Origin: Sipunculus nudus
Lineage: Eukaryota; Annelida; Sipuncula; Golfingiida; Sipunculidae
NCBI GenBank assembly: GCA_026874595.1
Contig: CM049318.1
Span: 22,669,456-22,733,455, forward strand
Direction: 5' to 3'
Length of the DNA: 64,000 bases
Below the pieces are notes generated by a model. The model did no database searches, had not been told where the DNA came from, and was given only the letters and a program-made list of their open reading frames with translations. Below are positions 12,171 through 23,207 of this stretch, in pieces. Numbering within the stretch: position 1 is the stretch's first letter; every line of letters starts with the position of its first letter. Both the position numbers and the translations under genes were made by a program.

Positions 12171-13269
12171 ATTCGGTCTGTTATGTAAGTTACATGTTAA
12201 CGTCTATTATTATTGTACAATTATATCTCTGACGTCTCCTCTCAGCGTTAAATGGATGATGAAAACTGCATATACAAATGCAGTACATGTTATTACATAT
12301 GTAGACGGGTTGATCTTCCTTAATAAACAGTCCTTCTCATCTAATTATGACTGTTATTACGTTCTCCATGAGGGTCAAGTAGCTTTTTTACTTGGCAATA
12401 TTCGTCCCATTTCAGGTAGGTCTTTCGGCACTTACCAGCGGTCAGATTGTGATCCTAAACTATTAAGGACGCAAGTAATAGGTCATGTAGGTAATATAAT
12501 AGAGTTTGCTTTATATTACAACACTATTTTATTTTTACATTTTTATAAGTTAATATCACACACACATATTATAGTATGAGAAAGGATATGCTTGTGGAAA
12601 ATGGGAAAATGTTCATCTATATAATTAATATCTTCAACTGCCTCATTCCCGTTCGTGCCCATGGTCATTAGATACATATATTGTACAAAATAACAGGTCT
12701 CACTCAATGAATTTCATTAACTGCAATCCTTTTTTCCCTAGTGTGGCCGTCCGTCCGTCCACCTTCACAATGATGTCTGTGACACCTTCCCAGTACTTTT
12801 GGTAGCTTACTTTTCTATATGGTCTGAGAGATATGACAATACTTTAGTCCATTTATGTTATATACTCAGCGATTCATTTGTACTCTCCAACGCACCGTTC
12901 AGGGAAGATAAGGCACCAGATGAGTTTCGGATGTTTATAACGATCATGTTAATGCGGTACTTGATCATGATGACATTGATGTAACAGACGTCACGACCGT
13001 AGACCGGGCAAAGGAACAAATCGTCCTTCTGAACAAACCTTTCGTCAAGCGGAAAATGAGCAGGGAATCTGGTTTTCTTTATCATATTACCGAATTGTCG
13101 GAGAACATCAGCCGTCATTTTCCTAAAGTTAAAAGGCTCTTCCTGTCATTACATGATAAATTCTTCTTTTTACAAATGACACGTGACATGAGGTATGCAC
13201 AGTGTTATATGATATATTGAAATAGATAAGATAAGAAAGTTTGCAGTGTCACATCAGAAGATTTATCCG

Positions 13270-14565
13270 AATCATTTCCCCTGAACTTAAGCCGGAAACA
13301 TTAGAAAAAAGTACAGGTGCCGTGACCAGTCTGAAGGAACTGATCCCTTCGATCAATGAGCATTCAACTAATCATAGCGATCAATATATTAGCTAATCTG
13401 ATACTGAAGCGCAAGAGCCCGGAAGATATGGGCAATAGAGACCTAATTTCAGGTTTCAAAAGAGATTTTGAATAGCCCTCCTTGGATGTAAAAGAAGAAG
13501 ATTCAAGATCCAGCGGTTACGATTTTTGCACTAATAACATACGACCTCTTCATTCGAAGGTGTCAAAAATAGAGCAAAAATGTGTAAAAAGTCGAAAAAA
13601 ATACAGGTGGTGTTAACCATCTACATGAACTTATGAAACACTCCATCCTAAATATGCATGGAAAGAAAAATGGCAATGAATGCATCAGTTCTTAATATAC
13701 TGGAGCTTTTGTATCCATTTTTTTTTTAAATTTTATATTCTTCTGGGGATAATTATGAGCCCCAAAATGACAGGATATGGCTAACAGAGACTTAATTTCA
13801 GGTTTCTGGGGAGCTTTTTCCTGGACCTGCCTGGATGTATAATAAGAAGATTCCAGGTCCAGCAGTGAGGAAGTGTGCCCTGTTAAAATGTGAAATAATG
13901 CACAGCCACCCTGACAACAGTTGATGGTGTGTTGTTTGCCTATCGCAGGGGATGGAAGGTTCTGGTATTTGTAGCACAGACATGTATGAAATCGCCTGGT
14001 GTCGTCTCGTCAGCTCTGTACATGTGCATTTCACGCTTGCTTTGTGCAAATACTAAAATCCCAAAAATAAGTGATATATATTTACCGAAAAGGTGACAGT
14101 ACCTATTGTTGGTATAGCAATATGTCCCGTAAACACAGTTGGCTCATCGGCGACTCCAATAAGCATAAACGGCTGCTCAGTCTAAGGAAATGTTGTCTAT
14201 AAAATAGTAAACAAGGTTTCATATCGCTTTTTTTCCAAGAAGAGGTCGTGGCATAATATGTAAAAGTAACATTACATACAGGTGGCAAATACAGTGTTCA
14301 GGAACTGACTGAATTGTCTATGGTCTATATACAAGAAAGGAATCATTGCAATCAATACCTTATTATTGAGATACTAGAGCTCTTTCACCAACTGTTAAAT
14401 TATTAAAGGGTGCATATATAAGCCACTTAACCGGTTACTATATGTTGCAGTGACCCAATTTTTGGTGTCCAAGGGGATATGTGTGGCTCTCCTTAGAAAT
14501 TAAGTTAGATAATTTAACTCCAACGGTTACGATTTGTGCCCTGTTCACGACAGACCGATGATCGG
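13270..14565. repeat. Degenerate ~300-bp tandem repeat, block 2
   Basis: About four diverged units of the same repeat as block 1, with the landmarks 'gacctaatttcaggttt', 'cttggatgta', 'agcggttacgattt', 'aaaatagagcaaaaatgtg' and 'gagcttttgtatc'. The repeat family therefore flanks the relic D exons on both sides. Confidence 0.7.
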
Positions 14566-14569
14566 TCGT

Positions 14570-15410
14570 TTGACAAGAGTGATCGCTACATCTCAGAAGA
14601 CTTAAAAGGCAGCTTACCCAAAGAACTAAACGATTTCATTATAATAAATTCCAAATGACATTATAATTCCAAGCCAATTCTAGAACCGTTTATGTGTTAT
14701 ACATCCTTGATATGAATGATTGATAAAAGTAAGAATTACTTTATTTCACTTTGTGACTTGAAATGTGTTAATAAATAGTTGTCAGAATATATCCGGAACT
14801 TTTTTCTGAGCTGAATTGGTAGGAGCGAATATACGGGTCCATGACATAGTCAATTATTTAGACAAGGCACGGGGATGGTGTGTGAAGTATATGTCATGTG
14901 CAACTTACTGCTCATGCATGCCCACAATAAAAGGGGAAGCCTTGTCCAGGCAGGCACGAAATAACTGTTGTTAAAAGGCGATCTTAAAGTATTCTTGCTA
15001 GGTCTTTTTGTGAGATTAATAATATGATTTTTTTTTGCGAGGAGGATTGTTGTTTATGCAGCCGTGCCTTTTTGGTTTGCACAGTCTGATTGACGTTATA
15101 ACTATACATGATATCAAACCAGATAGCACAAAGAGAGCGCACATGTACAACGCTGCCAGAAATCCTTTCGAATTTTGAAACAGACAACTTAGTATAAAAG
15201 TTTTCTTTCCTCAATTTTTGCCTCAAGGAGTCTCTCCCGATAAAGGTTTAATGAAGGCGAGACGGTCATGTTATATAAGTACAAAGAAAAACAAACGGAC
15301 AATTAAAAAATGCCGGAGCAATGAACAAATTAGCATACAATGTCCACAATATATACACCAATGCACCTTTTAAATGTTTCTCAACCATATCATTACAAGG
15401 AATCATAAAT
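14570..15410. other. Non-genic stretch
   Basis: No exon or recognised element; 14984-15226 and similar short frames show no family resemblance. Confidence 0.55.
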
Positions 15411-15424
15411 TACTATGGGAGAGT

Positions 15425-15600
15425 AAACAGACATGGGGTAATGGTAATAAGTAATAGTAATAGTAATAGACTATTACAGCTTATTCCATGTAATGATAAT
15501 AGTAATAGACTCAATTTGAGCTGTAATGTTAATATCAATAGAAACAAAAGACAAAGTAATAGAGTAATACATATTACTTTCTATTACTTCCAGTGAGCCC
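15425..15600. repeat. TAATAG-rich array, possible hAT-type subterminal region
   Basis: Dense direct and inverted copies of TAATAG/CTATTA. The start 'catggggtaatggtaataag' resembles the reverse complement of 28840-28900 within the hAT-like element, which suggests one end of the same repeat family. The other end of this copy was not located. Confidence 0.45.
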
Positions 15601-17400
15601 CTTGATCATGAAGCATATCAGCAAATAATGTTGAACAGACTCAGTTCTTGTCCAATGATTGCCCAGGATGTGCCTATTGTTGAGGCAAGCATGGGCCAGC
15701 TGCCACATTGCAGGTGACCACTGATGCCAATTACATAAGAGTACTGGACAGAGCATGTCTCAGCCAAATAAGTTACAATCTGACCTTTGATTACTATACC
15801 GTGGATAAACAGAGGCATGTTTGGTGTTAAGAGACCGATAAATAGTGTATTATTATTGTGACATGTACATCTTATCTAACAACCATCAGCCAGTTTGCAT
15901 TTAAATAGTAGCAGGCCTTATTTCCACTCCCCTTTATGATAAAAGCTGGCAAAGTCTTGAGTATTTTGGCAGTTTAAGTGACCAAAACTTGGGTGTTCAT
16001 TCTTTCCAGTAATAAAGGTAGTTAACCAGTTGCATTTCTTTACAAAATCCACTTTATGGACACAATAGGAACACACAGTTACACATTTCTAGAACAAAGT
16101 TATTTAAACAATCAAGTTTTTCAGTTTTTATGTTGAATTGTATCATTTTAATGCATTTAACATCAAAGTTTAAAACATTAATGATTTTCAGAGTAACCCC
16201 TGACAATTATATTATATTTATATTTGCCAAAAAAAAAATTCAAAGACATGATAAATTTAAATTTTCCAGCAGTACCAAATGAATATTGTTGGTCTAGTTG
16301 TTTAATCATTTTGAAAATTGATATGTGGATCATAACACCTAACTTAAAGTAGCACATGAAAGGTGAGGAAGATTTCAACATTACTTTATAACTGACTAAG
16401 AGTCCTTATTAGCATAGGCTGTTAGCCCCCATTATGGAACTCTGGTGTTGTGTCCATAAGCCCACACAATTGTAAAATTGATTTAAACGTTTTAATATTT
16501 CTCCATTTTCCTAAATTATCCTTTGCTGGTTTTGCTGCAATGAAGAAGGGCATGTTTGTAGAATAAAGGCCATGCATGCTACCAATAAGCGGTCCTAAGT
16601 TATAATCAAGATTAAAAAATGTAAAAAAATTATTGTAAATTTAATATTTGAAATTAATCGATTATGCCATTCTTGGTTCGATTATAGATAAGGAATTTTC
16701 TTAGATTCGGTGTGTCAATTTTTCTGCACGTAATATAGGTCAGAGGTAGCACTGGTCAAGATTTATGTTAGAGGTACTATATCCCGAGACTAGCCCTAGG
16801 CACAAACCTCTTCATGATCTTGAAAGTTTGAAAAATGTTATCTCTTATCACATTGAATGAATCATTGTAATCTTCATGGGCGTATGTGAATTCTGAACTA
16901 ATATGATAAATAATGAATGAGCTATATTCAGTCTTCAGTTTTGTTTTCTTCAAATTGTAGTTATCAACATCTAATACAACTAATTTTGCTTTTTTTTTGT
17001 TAACTCACCAATAGTAAACCACAAGGTCAAAATACTGCTTTAAGACGTACTAACTGTTTCAGTAATACAACGGTTGATATATGATAATCAGTAGTAATAC
17101 TACTGTTTGAACCAATAGATAACACGGAATTAATCACAGCTAAATTCACGGTGTTCGGATTCCTAATGATGATATTTTAATCGTATCAGATCATCAGATC
17201 CAAAACTGACATAACATCAGACATGTGATGTCCACTGGCTTAACACAACGGTTAGACAAAATATAAAAACAAAACAAAAATAAATCAAGTGTAAAGGTTT
17301 GTCAGCTTGTTATTAAGTTCTTACTATAAATATTATTAATGGTCAATGCACAGGAAACCCTAAGCAGGAAAAACTCAAGAAATTGAGGACCTAGGGTCGA
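15601..17400. other. Non-genic stretch
   Basis: Nothing recognised on either strand. The overlapping frames at 15574-15818 (minus) lack any family signature. Confidence 0.55.
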
Positions 17401-17512
17401 GTACCTTAGTGCAGGTAAATGATTTACGCCCTCACTGGAAATGTGATTGTATTTTAGCAAGTACATCAAACTGAACAGTAGTTTTCAATGATATTAGTAA
17501 TCAGAAAGGTAC

Positions 17513-17640
17513 CTCCATTTTCTTGGTTCATCAATAAGCTACACTCAAGTGGATGTTTACAGACCGGCAGACAGGCACGGTGTTGCAGTAGACGGCCTTG
17601 AAATGAGCTGTTTTTTGCTACAACCTATAAATAGACGCCC
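17513..17640 (-). promoter_or_regulatory. Duplicate GULO core promoter and exon 1 (relic D)
   Basis: Same block as at 4612-4735 and 39752-39871: TATA box (plus-strand ctataaata at 17625-17633), then 5' untranslated DNA, then AAAATGGAG and a GT donor. The out-of-frame upstream ATG is also kept. Because most downstream exons are gone, any transcript from here would be non-coding or would splice onto relic exons. Confidence 0.6.
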
Positions 17641-17959
17641 GAATGGTAACAGACACGCTATTTATCCTTTGCCCAGAAAACAGTCTAGACGTTCCAGCAC
17701 ACACCACACACCACATATATCTGAGACCACAAAGAAGCAGATAAAATGCAGGCCGCTTATACTCAAAAGTTTTGTGTATATACTCGAAAGTTGTTAATAT
17801 AGACAATAGGTTGGTATTGTCCTGCCGGGAATCAGCAAGTTATATCCAAAACAACATGAAAAATATGACAACCCCCTAATTTAGGCTTCTTTTTTTGCCA
17901 TATCATACAATTCTCTTTGATCAAGAATAATATTAGGATAATCTATGGCTTTAAGCACA

Positions 17960-18227
17960 TACACTCGAACCTCTCTTAATGGGTACCTCCATAAAGTGCG
18001 CATCTCTATAAAGTGGGCACTTTTGGGCAAACCCTTTGTTTCTTCTCTTTATTAAGTTTAGCTTTTGTGGGCACCTCTATATTCTGTAAAGTAGCCACTT
18101 TTCACAAGCTAATGTGGACATTTGATCGATTTTCCCAGCTGAAGTATTTAAACTTCAACTATCAACGATTAAGGTTTAAAAAGGTGTATACAAGTAAGAG
18201 GTGTATTATGGTGTAATTGCATAATGC
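17960..18227. mobile_element. Left end of pogo/Tc1-like nonautonomous element (upstream of relic D)
   Basis: TACACTCGAACCTCTCTTAA at 17960 followed by CTATAAAGTGGGCAC repeats, matching 40382 onward. Homology with 40382-40730 stops at 18227, where the sequence switches abruptly into a LINE ORF1 fragment. Confidence 0.55.
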
Positions 18228-19310
18228 TCTAAAAAATTAAGGATTCCCAGAATGATGACTTTGTTAGCATCAAGAAAAATGTAGCTGCAATTGAAAAAAA
18301 AAAAATATATGGAAATAGACAGAAAAATAAATTAAGTTACTCAGAGTTTAGAATATACACAATCTGATCTTGAAACAGCAAAAAAGGCACACTTGTAAGC
18401 ACTGTCGCAGAAAACAAAACATTAAGATCTGAAAAAGATATGCTACAAGCAGAGAACGATGAGAAGAAATGCGCAAATCACTGCAATAAAAAGGAAAGCT
18501 TCTAGATTTAGAGAAACATAGCAGGTAATATAACCTGAGACTAATTGGAGTACCAGAAAATAAAGCAGAAAACTGCATTGATATTGCATCAAAATATATC
18601 CATGAACAGAAATTACTCAGTGATAAACAGATTTCAGATATCAAAGTGAAAATCGAGAACGAACACAGGACAGGAAGAACAAAATCAAAGATTTCAGAAA
18701 ACTTGATAATCGCTAACGCACATAGGACAGGGAGAACAAAATCAAAGTGACACAGACATATTATTGTCTCAACCTATAGCAGGCCCATACGAAACGCAGT
18801 TCTCAAGACGCAAAAGAAAAACCGCGATCAGAGTTAACGTTCTATCTTCTATGTTGAGTACTTTGTCAAAGAATACTATTTGCCTAAGAGAAAAACCCTG
18901 CCACAAATGAGTAAGGCTAATACTGACAATCAGAAGGTCCACTTTTGGCGCGGGAAGCTATTAATCTACGGCAAAGAGGTGACAATCCACGACTCCAAGC
19001 TCATTTAAGCATGACGCCTGCACGCTGTTTTCTACAGATCTCTTACCGTACCGTGTCCCGCCCTAGCACCATCAGTATTACGTAAGCCACAATCTGAAAA
19101 CTTGCAGCTTACCACTGAGAATTAGCATTCACTTCGCCTTTTCTCTGTCATTCTCCAAACACAGTCGAGACTTTCCGAAGTGAGTCCATTACGATAGACT
19201 GGTCCAATGAACATGTACTTATCTGTAGATTGTAAACCTCATGCAGGAACCAGTCTTCAACACAGGGCAGCAGGGACTAGTTTTTTTAAACAAAGACCTG
19301 TAAAGTTCTG
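18227..19310 (+). pseudogene. LINE ORF1 remnant, copy 1 (5'-truncated)
   Basis: Aligns with 53755-54770. The readable part on the plus strand includes LIGVPENKAENCIDI, followed by a small internal duplication around the AHRTGR motif (18655-18690 and 18715-18750). Stops and frameshifts are frequent. The domain resembles the L1 ORF1 (Transposase_22) core. The 5' end was lost at the 18227 junction. Confidence 0.65.
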
Positions 19311-20134
19311 TGTCGCCTTGACCACGTTTGTGTATTGGACGTATGTCATTTAATTTTTCTGTTCAGAATATATAAATTTCGAGAATCAGGAACTGCGGTC
19401 ATCGCGTTCTTCGAACGTCAACATGAGCGATCTTTGCCATCACATGTCATACATAATAAAATCCCAGCCTTTGCAAGGCCATGGTTTAGACCTCCGTAAA
19501 GTTTCGTCGAAATGATATGAAGCACGAGATCTAAACGTTGCTTACGACTGGAAATCCCCTTTAAGGGTCCACAAAAGGCTGGAGGTTTTGAGAGCCCTGG
19601 AGGAGATACCCGGTCCAAAACCTCAACCAAATTTCAGAAAGTTGACAATGGCATGACGATACCCGCTCCCTCAACAGTCCTATCATAAAGACGATCGCGG
19701 AAGTTTTGAGTTATTAATAACATATCCGGAAAATAAGGCGCAATAGTCGGGGAAATAATTATTTAGTAAAATAATTTACCTAGGCATAACGTTATAACTT
19801 TGCCACATATTTCCAGACATTTGACCTCATGACCCAGACGCTACGTCTCTTTCTATTGGCAAGTTGAATTTTGTCAGTTATTGCGGCATGCGGAGCAAAG
19901 CTGACAGTAAAAATTAATTGTCAGGTGTGCATCAACGAAATTAAATATGCCGTTGTGTAATAAAATAATCATAAACGTTTCTGTTTTCTTTTTGTTGACG
20001 ATTTATTGAATATCATTTGAGACATAACGCTCCTTCCACGGCTCAAAAGGACATCGATGTTGAAGCCCGCATAATGTCAGATTCCGGTTATTATCATAAT
20101 TTATGCATGGACCACCGACATGACAATAAGCGGG

Positions 20135-20138
<4 letters not shown>

Positions 20139-20192
<54 letters not shown>
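20139..20192. repeat. (TA)n microsatellite
   Basis: TA run of about 54 bp at the right edge of the ~780-bp stretch that is missing from the paired copy near 54900. Confidence 0.95.
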
Positions 20193-21354
20193 TGCAGAGC
20201 CATAAATCCAGTTTTGATCTTCTAGATCTGGAATATAATCACTGATAACTGATTTATTTACTACTTATTCTCGAGTCTCCTTTCAGCATTAACTATTGGC
20301 TGACACCGGTTAGTTGTTTATTGTATATTGTAAAAAAGTTTTTAGATACTTTAACCATAAATTTTGAATACTAGGGATATTCTTCTTATTATTATAAACT
20401 TAGAACTAGGCCTACTTATCAGGCTACCGGTAGTACCTGCTGTTGTTGGACCCGACATAGACTTGTATCTTTATCACATTATTAGCCTGTTAAGTTATTG
20501 TTTAAGTTATGTTATAGCCCGGACCGGGTTTGTGTATTGGTCTTATAAATATTATTAGTTTTTTTTAATTTGCTCAAAAATGACACTTTCAAATTTTAGC
20601 AAATCTAGAACTGCAGTCAGCAAATATGTGTAAATGACAAGTGTTTAATGATGAACCTTTCTTTCCTATATATTATGCAGAGACATGAATTATGTGACAA
20701 TTTTCAGAAAATATTCCTATAATTTTTCAAAATTGCTATATTTTTTCCAAACAATATACACCAGCTCAAAAAAATAAAAGTTTGGACAATACTAGTCCAA
20801 GCATGACACCTAGCGCCAACATTGTGCAGTCGGTATTTAAAGACATATTATTGCAGGTAATACAAGTTATGCCAAGGGTCGTGGCAGAGGATAACATAGA
20901 AAAAGGACAGAGGAAGTCACATAGCGAAGACTCGAAATAGCAGAAGAGAGGAACCAGTTAAGCGCCAAGGGGAAGGGTATCCACTATGGTGAAGTATTTT
21001 TTTTAGTTTGGGCCATAAAGGGACAGACCGAGATGATTTAATAAGCACCTTGATGCAGAAATACAGAGAAAACAACGGGGTGGGGGAGGGGGGAGGGGGG
21101 GTGGCAATCGGGCAAAATTTGAAGTTACTAAGCACGTATTATTTCATTTCCAAGTTTTCTTTGGTCGTAAATGGAAGACAAACGGAACGCCCATTTAAAT
21201 TCGCCACTGTGGCTTCCCCGATAAATCCGCCCCTAGAGGTCCCCATACGTTAATTCTGGCCACCATGCAGCAATCTTTGATTTCATTTAGCGTGTATTAC
21301 CTGAAGAAATGTTCAGGCATCAGTCGATAAATCTACATAAGTCTTTATGGGTTC

Positions 21355-21680
21355 ATGGAATATGTATAATTCCACTGAATGAATCATCATATCAATTAAC
21401 TTGTTTAACATGTTGAAAGAGTCTTGTGTAACAAATACATGTATATCTATTCGTATACCACATCTACAATTTGTCAATACAGTGTAAAATACAACATTAT
21501 ATCAATACTGGAATATTTCATGGAATATGTATAATTCCACTGAATGTATCATCATATCAATACACATGTTAAACATGTTGAAAAAGTCTTGTGTAACAAA
21601 TACATGCATATCAATTCGTATACCATATCTACATTTTGTCAATACAGTGTAAAATACAACTTGATATCAATACTTCAGTT
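21355..21680. repeat. Tandem duplication, ~170-bp unit
   Basis: 21355-21505 and 21523-21675 both start 'catggaatatgtataattcc' and continue through 'tcttgtgtaacaaatacatg' to 'gtcaatacagtgtaaaatac'. The paired duplicon has a single unit (56438-56590), so this duplication is younger than the segmental duplication. Confidence 0.88.
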
Positions 21681-22303
21681 GATGATACATAATTAATCGA
21701 TTCTGTATATCCACTTATTTGTATGTTGATGTTACATTGTTGAAATTGTAGTTCAATTTCCATAATAGGTTGGTAAGAATGTTGATCACAGAGATCCTGA
21801 CTTATCAAAATATACTGAGCGGTATTTATGTTAAATGATTATTGTTTGTCGATACCATGTAGAAATATATCATAACCACATTCATTAAAAATATTTAGAA
21901 CAGAATAACGCTGGATTCAAAACTGTCATTCAAGTAACATTTTTAGAGTCCGAGAGGAGCCGAATGATATGTTCAACACTACAGGGGATACACAATATGT
22001 CTATCTTGTCCATGAATCTGTTTCGTCAATCTATCTCCATATGTTATTTTTTTATAGTATCAAACAATAATTTATGTTTGACTGTTTTAACTTTTTAAAA
22101 TGATCCAAATGAGCACCACCAGCTGTTTTTCTTTACATATAGACCCTCTCCGTATTCTACGGCTTCTATTCCTGAATGTACACATTTTATATAACAACAA
22201 TCCATATAATGAACTCATTTAATCTTTTATACAAACAATGTCTGCATTCCATGGTTTGATAATAGAATGTGTTCATTAAATAGTTAAAATTTCTATGACA
22301 AAC

Positions 22304-22378
<75 letters not shown>

Positions 22379-22382
22379 TATA
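22304..22382. repeat. (TA)n microsatellite
   Basis: TA run downstream of copy C. The matching place near 57140-57170 has a much shorter TA tract. Confidence 0.95.
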
Positions 22383-23207
22383 AATATGCATTTTGTAAAT
22401 ATTTGTGGTAAAAACATTATACATAGCATCTTTAAAAAAGATCAAAGCGTCGTGACACTGTTGCCAAATGTTTAATATTGCGTTTTGTCATCTAAAAAGA
22501 AGTTTAACCATAAATTTTAAGTGTTGGTTGTTATCTTTTATAATTCTGGTAGAAAATTAATTACATGCGTATGTATAACAATTGTCCACTATCATCTGGA
22601 ATATTGGCGTCAGATCCTAGTCCCTTACTGATAAGAAGTTAAGAGAGTCTACTCCCTTAGACTAGAGACTACATTTTAGATTGAATTCTCTAATAATCCA
22701 AGTATACCACTTACGTCTAAAATTTGCATTATATAAAATCACAAAGGTCATGTGTGTATAAATATCCCGAACACCATAATGTATAATGCAAATCTCCAAC
22801 ACCAATGTGTATGATGCAAAGGTCCCCACTCTTCGCACGAAGCTAGACGCAAGCCTTATAAACAAACGCTTAATCAGTAACCAATACGCAAACACAAATA
22901 ACTCGTGCGTCCTATAGAATATGTTTTCGGTTTGACGACCCTGTGCAAGTTGCGTGCACTTATTAGTTTTTGTTGTACAACAGCATCTCTGACGTCTTAT
23001 ATCATCCCCGTTCAATGACCATTTCACTCATTCTCAACCAGATGGCTCTCCACTGCGATGTAAAATGTCAGGTGCTTTGTTCAGACCATGAGAAATGAAC
23101 ATAGGGTTAAAGATTATATTGAAAATTAAATTGTATAAACATGTGTTTGAATGTGAATGTTAATGATTCTTCATAAATGAAACGTCTGTTTGTATATACG
23201 TTCCTCC

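Larger units (their letters stand above)
12341..17518 (-). pseudogene. GULO relic D (exons 1, 10, 11, 12 only)
   Basis: Exon 1 (ATG GAG, donor GTACCT) lies at 17513-17518 with its TATA box at 17625-17633. No exons 2-9 are recognisable in 13123-17512. Exon 10 (12961-13122) is open and has the family length, encoding VLRQFGNMIKKTRFPAHFPL, FVQKDDLFL and GRDVCYINV. Exon 11 (about 12732-12823) has a 4-bp ACGG insertion that shifts the frame inside the GRPHWGK motif. Exon 12 (12341-12454) starts correctly (DHNLTAGKCRKTYLKWDEYC) but loses the usual GMFLNRYL end after LDPHG and stops early. It cannot make a normal enzyme. It is more diverged from C and A than those are from each other. Confidence 0.87.

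Noticed and set aside
12256-12579. 107-codon plus-strand frame
   Set aside because: It overlaps exon 12 of GULO relic D on the opposite strand; the minus-strand protein match explains the sequence.
13123-17512. Search for GULO exons 2-9 of relic D
   Set aside because: No segment on the minus strand resembled any of these exons; absent or too decayed to see by eye.
22662-23027. 121-codon minus-strand frame downstream of copy C
   Set aside because: The equivalent region downstream of copy A (57495-57900) has a different, broken frame, so it is probably non-coding.
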